Source: an uncultured Eubacteriales bacterium (lineage in GTDB: Bacteria; Bacillota; Clostridia; Peptostreptococcales; Anaerovoracaceae). Taken from it: a stretch of 56,845 bases of DNA. Below, in pieces: positions 47,197 to 56,208 of the stretch; the stretch's first letter is position 1; the number at the start of each line of letters is the position of its first letter. The stretch lies in NCBI GenBank assembly GCA_900315485.1, contig OMZI01000014.1, positions 1-56,845 on the forward strand, written 5' to 3'. The position numbers and the translations under genes were made by a program. The notes below the pieces were generated by a model that had not been told where the DNA came from, did not search any database, and saw only the letters and a program-made list of their open reading frames with translations.

Positions 47197-47364
47197 TTAA
47201 GCTTCAGCAGGTGCACCTACAGGGCAGTTAGCTGCGCAAGCGCCGCAGTCAATGCAAGCACTCTCGTCGATAACATAAGGTGTACCCTCGGAAATAGCTT
47301 CAACAGGGCATCCGGAAGCGCAAACGCCGCAACCGATGCAGTCATCAGAAATCTTATATGCCAT
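47197..47364 (-). CDS. 2[4Fe-4S] ferredoxin
   Basis: 55 residues, beginning MAYKISDDCIGCGVCASGCP and containing the second cluster motif CIDCGACAANCPVGAPAEA. Both CxxCxxCxxxCP motifs are intact, giving the classic clostridial two-cluster ferredoxin. The minus-strand site AAGGAGGAT (47371-47379) is strong. It is a likely electron acceptor for the VOR-type oxidoreductase and for Etf bifurcation. It is transcribed alone and ends at the shared terminator with rex. Confidence 0.95.
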   Translation of the reverse strand: MAYKISDDCIGCGVCASGCPVEAISEGTPYVIDESACIDCGACAANCPVGAPAEA

Positions 47365-47525
47365 AAGTAAATCCTCCTTCTTAGAAAATAATATCTACAT
47401 GCGCAGTATAGCACATGTAAATGCGTTTGTAAACAATTTGTAAAAACTCTGCAAACATTGAAATATAAGCATCTGAGGACAATTTTGAGTGAACAGTGTT
47501 CATATGAACAGAGGGTAATATAACT

Positions 47526-48398
47526 ATGAAAATAGTATCTTTTACAGGCAAAAGCGGAACGGGAAAAAGCTATCAGGCGACGGCTCTGGCACAGAGACGC
47601 GGCTTTGATGCGATCATAGATGACGGCCTGCTCATATATAAAGGACAGATAGTGGCAGGGACATCAGCCAAGAAGTGCGCCTCAAAGGCGGCCGCCATGA
47701 GAACGGCTCTGTTCAACTATGAGGACCACAGAAATGAGGTCAAGAGCGCACTTGTGAGATATCACCCTGAAACGCTTATGATCATCGGGACCTCTGACAG
47801 GATGACCAACATCATCGCAGAACAGCTAGGACTGCATGAGCCTGAAGAGAGAATATATATAGAGGATGTAACGACTGAGGAAGAGCGTGCGGAAGCGGCA
47901 CACCACCGGAATGATGAGGGCCAGCACGTAATACCCGCTCCTGTGGGACAGCTGAGGAGAGATTTTGCCGGATACTTCATGAATCCGCTGAAGTTCTTCA
48001 GAGACAGGGCTCTCGGCAATGCCGTAGGGAAACAGGAGAAGGATGAGGAGAACGGCCCTGAGGACAGGACTGTCGTAAGGCCGCAGTTCAGCTATTTCGG
48101 GACATTCACTATCAATGAGCATGTGATCCGCGACATCATAAGGATCGCATCTGCAAAGTATGAAGACACTCTTGTGGTCGCAGACAGGATGAGCAACGGC
48201 AAGGCTCAGAACATGTCGGTGACTATAGATGTGAGGGCTCTCAAGGACCCGAGGACGGTCGATGAGTGCGTGAAGTTCCAGAAGGATGTGTACGATGCTA
48301 TCGCTGAGATGACCGCATTCACGATCGAAAGCGTTAACGTAAGGATAAGAGATCTTGCGGAGAGTGCTGAAGAGCTCCATTCCAAGAAGCTCCACTGA
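47526..48398 (+). CDS. P-loop NTPase fused to an Asp23-like domain
   Basis: 290 residues. Residues 1-150 form a P-loop domain: Walker A FTGKSGTGKSYQ (7-18), followed by DAIIDDGLLIYKGQ and LMIIGTSDRM. A linker rich in charged residues follows. Residues about 190-285 resemble the Asp23/Gls24 (YloU) family: FGTFTINEHVIRDIIRIASAKYEDTLVV, SVTIDVRALKDPRTVDECVKFQKDVYDAIAEMTAFTIESVNVRIRDL. Asp23-family proteins are linked to cell-envelope stress. I do not know a characterised fusion of this type. It starts 161 bases from the divergent ferredoxin and is followed after 22 bases by the glycosylase gene. Confidence 0.72.
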   Translation: MKIVSFTGKSGTGKSYQATALAQRRGFDAIIDDGLLIYKGQIVAGTSAKKCASKAAAMRTALFNYEDHRNEVKSALVRYHPETLMIIGTSDRMTNIIAEQLGLHEPEERIYIEDVTTEEERAEAAHHRNDEGQHVIPAPVGQLRRDFAGYFMNPLKFFRDRALGNAVGKQEKDEENGPEDRTVVRPQFSYFGTFTINEHVIRDIIRIASAKYEDTLVVADRMSNGKAQNMSVTIDVRALKDPRTVDECVKFQKDVYDAIAEMTAFTIESVNVRIRDLAESAEELHSKKLH

Positions 48399-48420
48399 TC
48401 CGCTGAAATAAGAAAAGCTG

Positions 48421-49314
48421 ATGAACAGAATCGTTATAAATGATGTAAGAGATATTGACCTTGAGCACATATTCGAATGCGGGCAGTGCTTCAGGTGGGT
48501 GCCTGCCGGCGACGGATCGGGTGATTACACAGGTGCGGCAGGGAGATATGCTGCAAGGGTAAGCCTCAGACCTGCAGCGCCATCTGTATCCACGCATGAT
48601 GCGGCAGAGGATAATGTACAGAATGCGGGAAAGTACCGGCTGATGATCGAGGCGACGGGAGGGGATGAAGCCTTCTGGAGCGACTACTTCGATCTCGGCA
48701 CTGATTACGGCGCCATCAAGGATGAACTGGTACGGAATGAACCTGAAATAGAAAACGCTGTAAATTACGGATACGGGATAAGGATACTCAGGCAGGACAT
48801 CTTTGAGACTCTGATCTCTTTCGTCGTATCCCAGAACAACAACATCCCGAGGATAAGAAAATGCATCGAGGCGCTGTGCAGCAGGTATGGCGAATACATT
48901 GGGGAGGCATTCGGCCGTGAATGGCATGCGTTCCCTGAACCGGAAGTACTGGCCGCTGCATCTGAAGAGGATCTTGCTGCTCTGCGGCTCGGATACAGGG
49001 CCGGATACATAAAGGCTGCTGCAGAGAGGTATGTCTCGGACAGAGACTGCGGATGCCTGCCTCAAACGAGGGAGGACATACTTTCATACCGCGGTGTCGG
49101 CCCCAAGGTCGCGAACTGCATAATGCTGTTCGGACTGAGGGATGTCGGTGCTTTTCCCGTCGACACCTGGGTGAAGCACATCATGAACGACATGTACGGA
49201 TTCGATGAAAATGACATGAGAGGGATGGAACGTTTTGCCCGAGATAAGTTCGGGGAGCTGGCGGGATACGCTCAGCAGTATCTCTTCTATTACTACAGAG
49301 ACAGCGGCAGGTAA
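48421..49314 (+). CDS. ogg: 8-oxoguanine DNA glycosylase/AP lyase (OGG1 family)
   Basis: 297 residues. An OGG_N-like domain (about 1-115) is followed by HhH-GPD: FVVSQNNNIPRIRKCIEALC, then LSYRGVGPKVANCIMLFGLRDVGAFPVDTWVKHIM. Lys in GVGPKVAN and Asp in FPVDTW match the catalytic Lys249/Asp268 of human OGG1. It excises 8-oxoguanine opposite cytosine. No iron-sulfur cluster motif is present, as expected for OGG. Probable two-gene unit with the P-loop/Asp23 protein. Confidence 0.92.
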   Translation: MNRIVINDVRDIDLEHIFECGQCFRWVPAGDGSGDYTGAAGRYAARVSLRPAAPSVSTHDAAEDNVQNAGKYRLMIEATGGDEAFWSDYFDLGTDYGAIKDELVRNEPEIENAVNYGYGIRILRQDIFETLISFVVSQNNNIPRIRKCIEALCSRYGEYIGEAFGREWHAFPEPEVLAAASEEDLAALRLGYRAGYIKAAAERYVSDRDCGCLPQTREDILSYRGVGPKVANCIMLFGLRDVGAFPVDTWVKHIMNDMYGFDENDMRGMERFARDKFGELAGYAQQYLFYYYRDSGR

Positions 49315-49374
49315 TCTCACGGACATCCCGGTCTGAAGCACAGACACTATCCTTTGATATTACTGAAAATGACG

Positions 49375-49405
49375 GCCTGTTCCGGTAAGACGGAGCAGGC
49401 TTTTA
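49375..49405 (+). terminator. terminator after ogg
   Basis: GCCTGTTCCG (49375-49384), loop GTAAGA, CGGAGCAGGC (49391-49400), then TTTTA. One G-U pair in ten. Confidence 0.85.
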
Positions 49406-49444
49406 TGCTGCCTGAGAATATGGTGATTTCTTCATAATTAACTG

Positions 49445-49473
49445 TTGACATGGGTGATAGGCATGAGTAGAAT
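49445..49473 (+). promoter_or_regulatory. sigma-A promoter of groESL
   Basis: Perfect TTGACA (49445-49450), 17-bp spacer, TAGAAT (49468-49473). The CIRCE operator starts 11 bases after the -10 box, so bound repressor blocks the start region. Confidence 0.9.
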
Positions 49474-49484
49474 AGTAGAGGTGA

Positions 49485-49511
49485 TTGGCACTCGAACGTC
49501 AAGAGTGCTAA
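49485..49511 (+). promoter_or_regulatory. CIRCE operator (HrcA binding site)
   Basis: TTGGCACTC (49485-49493), nine-base spacer, GAGTGCTAA (49503-49511). It differs from the consensus TTAGCACTC-N9-GAGTGCTAA in one base. It lies between the promoter and groES; HrcA is encoded elsewhere. Confidence 0.97.
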
Positions 49512-49539
49512 CAAATAACAAGAACTAGGAGGCAAAACA

Positions 49540-49821
49540 ATGAGTATCGGAATCAAGCCACTCGGAGCAAGAGTTGTTATAAAGAAGATGGAAGCTGAAG
49601 AGAAGACTGAAGCAGGTCTGCTCCTCTCGGGAAGCGCTAAGGAAAAGCCACAGCAGGCTGAAGTTCTCGCTGTAGGCCCTGGAACCAAGGATGAGCCAAT
49701 GGAGCTCAAGGTTGGCGATATCGTAGTATTCAGCAGATACGGCGGCAGCGAGCTGAAGTATCACGGTGTTGAATACACCATCATCAACCAGAAGGACATT
49801 CTTGCAACGATCGAGAAATAA
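49540..49821 (+). CDS. groES: co-chaperonin GroES
   Basis: 93 residues. IKPLGARVVIKKMEAEEKTEAGLLLSG (with the mobile loop) and GDIVVFSRYGGSELKYHGVEYTIINQKDILA are typical. It forms the heptameric lid of GroEL. AGGAGG precedes the start. Controlled by the CIRCE element. Confidence 0.97.
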   Translation: MSIGIKPLGARVVIKKMEAEEKTEAGLLLSGSAKEKPQQAEVLAVGPGTKDEPMELKVGDIVVFSRYGGSELKYHGVEYTIINQKDILATIEK

Positions 49822-49884
49822 GACCGGACCGGGCGGAATGCACATATAATCTTGTCAAAAATGTACTCACTAAGGAGGATATGA

Positions 49885-51507
<1,623 letters not shown>

Positions 51508-51511
51508 CCTG

Positions 51512-51632
51512 CTCCATCCGATAGAACGTTTCTTTGGATCATGCGGCGTTGCCGTATGAACGGAACCATTGATCTCCGGAGGCAAGCTCCTCCGATAGAA
51601 TCGATTCCACCGGATCACACGGCGTTGCCGTA
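51512..51632. repeat. two-copy 45-bp imperfect direct repeat after groEL
   Basis: Unit A (51512-51556) and unit B (51587-51632) share CCGATAGAA, GGATCA and CGGCGTTGCCGTA, with period 75. Each ends in an ACGGC-GTT-GCCGT hairpin. The units lie in the 3' region of the groEL mRNA. Confidence 0.75.
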
Positions 51633-51653
51633 CAATATATTCGCAGAATGATT

Positions 51654-51679
51654 GAGGCGTTCAGATGAGCGCCTCTTTT
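51654..51679 (+). terminator. terminator of groESL
   Basis: GAGGCG (51654-51659) with CGCCTC (51670-51675), followed by TTTT. It lies 146 bases after the groEL stop. Confidence 0.8.
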
Positions 51680-52544
51680 ATTGTTATGCAGATGATATGA
51701 TAGGGTGCCTCTGCTCCCGATGTCACAAGGGGCAAATATTCTGTCACCCTATACCATGTAGAGTGCTCTCATTTCACGTGCGTTGAGAGCGATTCGCCTC
51801 GTTTCACCTCGTTGCACTGTAGCCCTCGTTTCACCTTGCGGGCTTTTGTACCTTCTGTACGATCTGTGCGTTCTGTATGTTCTGTACGTTCACGCTATAT
51901 AACAGCCGGTATATAACATCTTCATGAGATAGGACTTTTTTCGATTTTCCTGCAATTTTAACTTAATTTTATAATATATGCAGGAAACTGAATCGAGCAA
52001 AAGAAAGTAATATTTATGCATGTTAAAATGGGCAAATAATTGTCGCGCGTTGTACTATTATTTCCCTTTTGTGCCCTTCCAGAGCCTCGTCTGGGAAAAG
52101 CAGCAATGATTGATAAAATGGTGCATATTTCAGCACTGCGTCAGGATTTCATTTCCTGCATATATGAAACAATTCATTTCAAATTGCAGGAAATGTTTTG
52201 AAACTCCTTTTCAATTCTTATGAGGCCTCTAATTATATTCATTTGTCTGAATAACTATTCATCTCTACCAGAATGGCTCACGACTTTTCATAACAGCCTG
52301 CAAATATGCTCTGAATTTGCAGCAGGAGACAATATAGGAGTGTTTGCTTTGAATAATTACACTGAAGTATTCTGAATAATTCGGTGTTATAAACTAAGAA
52401 CATCAATGCAAAAATATTAGAGATATCTAACTTTCTAAAAACGCTTTATTTTGCCTCTTTTTAGTGTTATAGTGGTGAAAACTTGCGGAAAACGGCAAAT
52501 AGTTAGAATATTATAACTTTGGTGATATGCTTTTTTATCCGCGT
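51680..52544. other. 865-bp AT-rich gap rich in repeats and hairpins
   Basis: No credible protein gene. In order: ATAGGGTG / CACCCTAT hairpin (about 51700-51751); three 12-mers of the form CTC(A/G)TTTCAC(C/G)T at 51768, 51798 and 51825; four 9-bp tandem units TTCTGTACG-like (51853-51888); TTTCCTGCA / TGCAGGAAA (51946 / 51979) and ATTTCCTGCA / TGCAGGAAAT (52151 / 52185), both with 24-nt loops; GGGC-AAATAAT / ATTATTT...GCCC (52030-52076); CCAGA / TCTGG (52079-52094); CTGCAAAT / ATTTGCAG (52298-52322). It could be a long structured RNA, a regulatory region or remains of lost DNA. Confidence 0.5.
51853..51888. repeat. four 9-bp tandem repeats
   Basis: Units TTCTGTACG, ATCTGTGCG, TTCTGTATG, TTCTGTACG in perfect register at 51853-51861, 51862-51870, 51871-51879 and 51880-51888. 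Confidence 0.8.
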
Positions 52545-52656
52545 TTAGCAGTCTGATGCATATACAATATGCTTGATCGTCAAGCTTCGAATGTATCAGT
52601 GACGGTCTTCTTTCGAAACCTGAGATAAGACTTCAGGAGGCATCAGTCTGACTAAG
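52545..52656 (+). ncRNA. candidate structured leader RNA (riboswitch-like) of guaB
   Basis: A long closing stem: TTAG (52545-52548) plus CAGTCTGATGC (52549-52559) pairs with GCATCAGTCTG (52640-52650) and CTAA (52652-52655), with a bulged A51 and one T-T mismatch, 14 of 15 pairs. Inside are ATACA / TGTAT (52562 / 52592) enclosing GCTTGA-TCG-TCAAGC (52571-52585), and CCTGA / TCAGG (52619 / 52633), whose loop AAGAC (52627-52631) can pair with GTCTT (52605-52609) as a pseudoknot. A second hairpin, TAAGATA / TATCTTA (52653 / 52673), competes with the outer end of the closing stem. It ends 72 bases before guaB. It does not match the purine, PRPP or ppGpp riboswitch consensus that I know. Confidence 0.5.
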
Positions 52657-52727
52657 ATAACAATTCAAGTAATATCTTAATAGCTTCAATCCCCTATACC
52701 CACTACAAAACAGAAAAGAGGTGCATA

Positions 52728-54242
52728 ATGGCAACTGTTCTCAAGGAACCATCAAGAACTTTTAATGAATACTTACTGATACCTGGATATTCCAGCGCTG
52801 AGGCAAGACCTGACAACGTCTCACTGAAGACTCCTGTAGTCAAATACAGAAAGGGCGAGGAACCTGCTCTCACAATGAACATTCCTCTGACCTCCGCTGT
52901 AATGCAGGCTGTTTCCGATGACGGCATGGCTGTTGCTCTTGCCAAGGAGGGCGGCATTTCTTTCATCTTCGGATCACAGTCAATTGAGAGCCAGGCAGCC
53001 ATGGTCAAGAAGGCCAAGAGCTATAAGGCTGGCTTCGTGCCGAGTGACTCCAACCTGAAACCTGATGCTACACTGCAGGACGTACTCAACCTCAAGGCCG
53101 AGAAGGGTCATTCAACCATCGCCATCACTGAGGACGGAACATCAGAGGGCAAGCTCTGCGGTATCGTAACCAGCCGTGACTACAGACTGTCAAGAATGAG
53201 CCTGGATGCCTGTGTCAGCGACTTCATGACACCATTTGACAAGCTGATCTACGGCAGGGACGGCATCACACTTTCCGAGGCCAACGACATCATCTGGGAC
53301 AACAAGCTCAACCAGCTCCCGATTGTAGATGACAACCAGAGACTGACATCCTTCGTATTCCGCAAGGACTATGATTCACATAAAGAGCATCCGGACGAAC
53401 TCCTCGACTCAGACAAGAGATACGTAGTAGGAGCCGGAATCAACACAAGAGATTTCAAGGAAAGAGTCCCGGCGCTTCTCGATGCAGGTGTTGACGTACT
53501 GACAATCGACTCCTCCGAGGGCTACTCCGAGTGGCAGGCAATCACACTCAAGTGGATCAGAGACACATACGGCGACTCCGTCAAGGTAGGAGCAGGCAAC
53601 GTAGTAGACGCTGACGGATTCAACTTCCTTGCTGACTGCGGTGCTGACTTTATCAAAGTAGGTATCGGCGGCGGCTCAATCTGCATCACAAGAGAGCAGA
53701 AGGGTATCGGAAGAGGCCAGGCTTCAGCCGTACTCGAGGTTGCACAGGCAAGAGACGAATACTTCAAGAAGACAGGCGTGTATATCCCTATCTGCTCAGA
53801 CGGCGGCATCGTATACGACTATCACATGACACTCGCACTGGCAATGGGCGCAGACTTCATCATGCTGGGCAGGTACTTTGCCCGCTTCGAAGAATCCCCG
53901 TCAAGAAAACTCATGCTCAACGGCAGCTACGTCAAGGAGTACTGGGGCGAGGGTTCGGCAAGAGCCCGCAACTGGCAGAGATACGATCTCGGCGGCGATG
54001 CCAAGCTCAAATTCGAAGAAGGCGTTGACTCATACGTTCCGTACGCAGGCCTTCTGCACGACAACGTACAGCTGTCACTGATGAAGGTAAAGTCAACAAT
54101 GTGCAACTGCGGAGTACTGTCGATCCCGGAATTCCACAAGAATGCAAAACTCACACTCGTTTCTGCGGTAAGTATCGTAGAAGGCGGAGCACACGACGTA
54201 ATCCTCAAGGATGTATCACTTAGAGGTGCGTCAGACAGATAA
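52728..54242 (+). CDS. guaB: IMP dehydrogenase, Tritrichomonas-like type
   Basis: 504 residues with a CBS pair inserted at about 100-220. Catalytic Cys319 in [13 protein letters not shown], the flap Arg418-Tyr419 in NWQRYDLGG, and [39 protein letters not shown]. By memory, these residues and their numbering coincide with the enzyme of the protist Tritrichomonas foetus, which is thought to be of bacterial origin; ordinary Bacillus-type GuaB has GIGPGSICTTR. It oxidises IMP to XMP in GMP synthesis. AAAGAGGTG precedes the start, and guaA follows. Confidence 0.95.
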   Translation: MATVLKEPSRTFNEYLLIPGYSSAEARPDNVSLKTPVVKYRKGEEPALTMNIPLTSAVMQAVSDDGMAVALAKEGGISFIFGSQSIESQAAMVKKAKSYKAGFVPSDSNLKPDATLQDVLNLKAEKGHSTIAITEDGTSEGKLCGIVTSRDYRLSRMSLDACVSDFMTPFDKLIYGRDGITLSEANDIIWDNKLNQLPIVDDNQRLTSFVFRKDYDSHKEHPDELLDSDKRYVVGAGINTRDFKERVPALLDAGVDVLTIDSSEGYSEWQAITLKWIRDTYGDSVKVGAGNVVDADGFNFLADCGADFIKVGIGGGSICITREQKGIGRGQASAVLEVAQARDEYFKKTGVYIPICSDGGIVYDYHMTLALAMGADFIMLGRYFARFEESPSRKLMLNGSYVKEYWGEGSARARNWQRYDLGGDAKLKFEEGVDSYVPYAGLLHDNVQLSLMKVKSTMCNCGVLSIPEFHKNAKLTLVSAVSIVEGGAHDVILKDVSLRGASDR

Positions 54243-54304
54243 TTCTCTGATGCACAGTCAGACAGCAGAACATATAATGCATATATAATTCGGAGGTATA
54301 CAAA

Positions 54305-55276
54305 ATGGGGAATCTGAGACCAGAAACAATGGAACGTATCACAACACGTGCACTCGCTGACAAATTCATCGAGGAGCAGCTCGCAGAGATCAAGGCTCAG
54401 GTAGGCGACAGAAAAGTTCTTCTCGCACTGTCCGGCGGCGTAGACTCAAGCGTAGTAGCTGCACTCCTGATCAAGGCAATCGGCGACAACCTCGTATGCG
54501 TACATGTCAACCATGGCCTCCTGCGCAAGGGCGAGCCGGAGATGGTAGTCAAAGTATTCAAAGAAGAGCTCGGAGCTAACCTGATCTACGTAGATGCTGT
54601 AGACAGATTCCTTGACAAGCTTGCAGGAGTTGATGATCCTGAGACCAAGCGCAAGATCATAGGCAAAGAGTTCATCGAGGTTTTCGCAGAAGAAGCATCC
54701 AAGCTCGAAGGAATCGAGTTCCTCGGACAGGGCACCATCTATCCTGACATCCTTGAGTCAGACGGCGTCAAGGCGCACCACAATGTAGGCGGACTCCCTG
54801 AGGACCTGCAGTTCGAGCTCGTTGAGCCTGTCAAGTTCCTCTACAAGGATGAGGTAAGAGTTGTCGGATCCGCTCTCGGCCTTCCTGACAGCATGGTATA
54901 CAGACAGCCATTCCCTGGACCTGGACTCGGAGTCAGATGCACCGGCGCAATCACAAGAGACAGGCTGGAAGCACTCCGCGAGGCAGATGCTATTGTAAGA
55001 GAAGAAATCGGCAAGATGGACAAGACCCCGTGGCAGTACTTCGCAGTCGTACCTGACATGAAGTCCACCGGCATCAAGGACAGCAAGAGATACATGGGAT
55101 GGCCGGTAATCATCAGAGCCATCAACACAGTAGATGCCGTCACAGCAGAATCCGTAGAGATTCCATGGGAGATGCTGAAGACCATGAGAGACCGCATCAT
55201 CGAGACCGTACCAGGAGTCAACAGAGTCCTGTGGGACATCTCCGATAAGCCAGTATCAACAATTGAGTGGGAATAA
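54305..55276 (+). CDS. guaA: GMP synthase ATP-pyrophosphatase subunit (no amidotransferase domain)
   Basis: 323 residues: PP-loop ALSGGVDSSVVAALL (about 41-55), GTIYPDILES, HHNVGGLP, FPGPGLGVRCTGAITRDRLE and the C-terminal dimerisation segment ending KPVSTIEWE. It converts XMP to GMP with ATP and ammonia. Typical bacterial GuaA has about 510 residues with a glutaminase domain in front; here the protein begins just before the PP-loop with its own GGAGG site and ATG, so it is the two-subunit (archaeal-like) form. The glutaminase partner is not in the window. The stop is followed by a terminator and the mobile element. Confidence 0.92.
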   Translation: MGNLRPETMERITTRALADKFIEEQLAEIKAQVGDRKVLLALSGGVDSSVVAALLIKAIGDNLVCVHVNHGLLRKGEPEMVVKVFKEELGANLIYVDAVDRFLDKLAGVDDPETKRKIIGKEFIEVFAEEASKLEGIEFLGQGTIYPDILESDGVKAHHNVGGLPEDLQFELVEPVKFLYKDEVRVVGSALGLPDSMVYRQPFPGPGLGVRCTGAITRDRLEALREADAIVREEIGKMDKTPWQYFAVVPDMKSTGIKDSKRYMGWPVIIRAINTVDAVTAESVEIPWEMLKTMRDRIIETVPGVNRVLWDISDKPVSTIEWE

Positions 55277-55282
55277 ATATTG

Positions 55283-55325
55283 AAAGTCCGGAACCCGGCA
55301 TAAACACTGGGTTTTCGGACTTTTT
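55283..55325 (+). terminator. terminator after guaA
   Basis: AAAGTCCG-GAACCC (55283-55296) with GGGTTTT-CGGACTTT (about 55309-55323), followed by TTTTTC. It may mark the last chromosomal sequence before the element. Confidence 0.8.
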
Positions 55326-55335
55326 CTATGTCTCG

Positions 55336-55354
55336 TGAGTACATTTTGAGTACA
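55336..55354. repeat. direct repeat TGAGTACA at the element edge
   Basis: TGAGTACA at 55336-55343 and again at 55347-55354, eleven bases apart, in the short gap between the guaA terminator and the repressor gene. Such short direct repeats near an end can be arm-type sites for a tyrosine recombinase; here that is only suggestive. Confidence 0.4.
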
Positions 55355-55364
55355 CTTTTCAAAA

Positions 55365-56006
55365 TTATTCCGTTTCAGAGTCGGCATCATCGCCGTGATC
55401 ACAGGTCTTATCCAGTTTCTTCTGAGACGCCTGCAGGTCCAGCTCGATCTGCTCCAGCATCTCCCGAAAATCATCAGCGACATATTTCTCATCTTCAGAA
55501 GAATTTCCTTTTGTCAGCAGTTCCTGATCCTTCAGATATCCTTCACGGTATAAACCTTCCCAACGAATAAAATCAGACAGGACAGATGAATCTGTCACTT
55601 TTAGTGCTGGCAGCATATTCCTATTCTCATCTTCCTGACCAGCCACAGCAAAATACTGCGAGAGTACCGGGAGCAGGCGGATGCAGCATTGCTCTTCTTT
55701 GAAGGCACCATATCTGTCTTTCGGACCATCAACCTGAATCAGTCCGGCTTTATAAGCAGTCATCAATAATCCCATCAGATCTCCGCGTGTTTCCAGACGG
55801 AAAGCGCTCTGATCCATTCCATAGATCGCACTGAAGTTTACGTTCAATGCAGCTGCAATCTTCTCGACCTGAGGAGGGAGCGGCTGCATTTTATTTGTCT
55901 CGTATTTTCGGATGGAAACAGGATGGATTCCTGTCAATTCTGCAAGTTCTCCCTGTGTAATACCCCGCTGTTTGCGGAAATATTTTATTTTTTCGCCGAT
56001 TGTCAT
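55365..56006 (-). CDS. XRE-family repressor of the mobile element
   Basis: 213 residues from the ATG at 56006 (AGGGGAATT ahead); the frame is open 29 codons further upstream. Residues 1-60 are a Cro/CI helix-turn-helix (GEKIKYFRKQRGITQGELAELTGIHPVSIRKYETNKMQPLPPQVEKIAAALNV). Residues 60-213 do not match a family I know and end in an acidic tail. It is divergent from the excisionase-integrase gene, with palindromic operators between them. Most likely the element's repressor of integration/excision genes. Confidence 0.88.
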   Translation of the reverse strand: MTIGEKIKYFRKQRGITQGELAELTGIHPVSIRKYETNKMQPLPPQVEKIAAALNVNFSAIYGMDQSAFRLETRGDLMGLLMTAYKAGLIQVDGPKDRYGAFKEEQCCIRLLPVLSQYFAVAGQEDENRNMLPALKVTDSSVLSDFIRWEGLYREGYLKDQELLTKGNSSEDEKYVADDFREMLEQIELDLQASQKKLDKTCDHGDDADSETE

Positions 56007-56102
56007 CGTATGTAATTCCCCTCTTCTCTTCGTATTCCGTACATATGCCTGGTCCATATAGGATCGGGAGATATCTGTCACTACATAAAACATATCACAA
56101 AT

Positions 56103-56185
56103 ATAGCGACTTGGCTACAAAATTTCCGTTAAGACATTGACGTAGCGAGAACGCTACAATATAATGAATGTAGCTAGTAAGCTAC
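56103..56185. promoter_or_regulatory. three related operator palindromes of the element
   Basis: GTAGCG-AGAA-CGCTAC (56142-56157), GTAGCT-AGTA-AGCTAC (56170-56185) and a degenerate copy at 56103-56118 (ATAGCG...GGCTAC). The middle one occupies the spacer of the promoter at 56137-56165. They are the probable binding sites of the XRE repressor. Confidence 0.8.
56137..56165 (+). promoter_or_regulatory. promoter of the excisionase-integrase gene
   Basis: TTGACG (56137-56142), 17-bp spacer, perfect TATAAT (56160-56165). The spacer is covered by the operator palindrome 56142-56157. Confidence 0.88.
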
Positions 56186-56208
56186 AAAACAACAGGAGGA
56201 GGAAACAC

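Noticed and set aside
51768-51836. CRISPR-like spacing of three 12-mers
   Set aside because: Repeats are too short and degenerate, only three copies exist and no cas genes are present.
52545-52656. Purine riboswitch before guaB
   Set aside because: The conserved loop and junction bases of the purine aptamer are missing, and the closing stem is too long.
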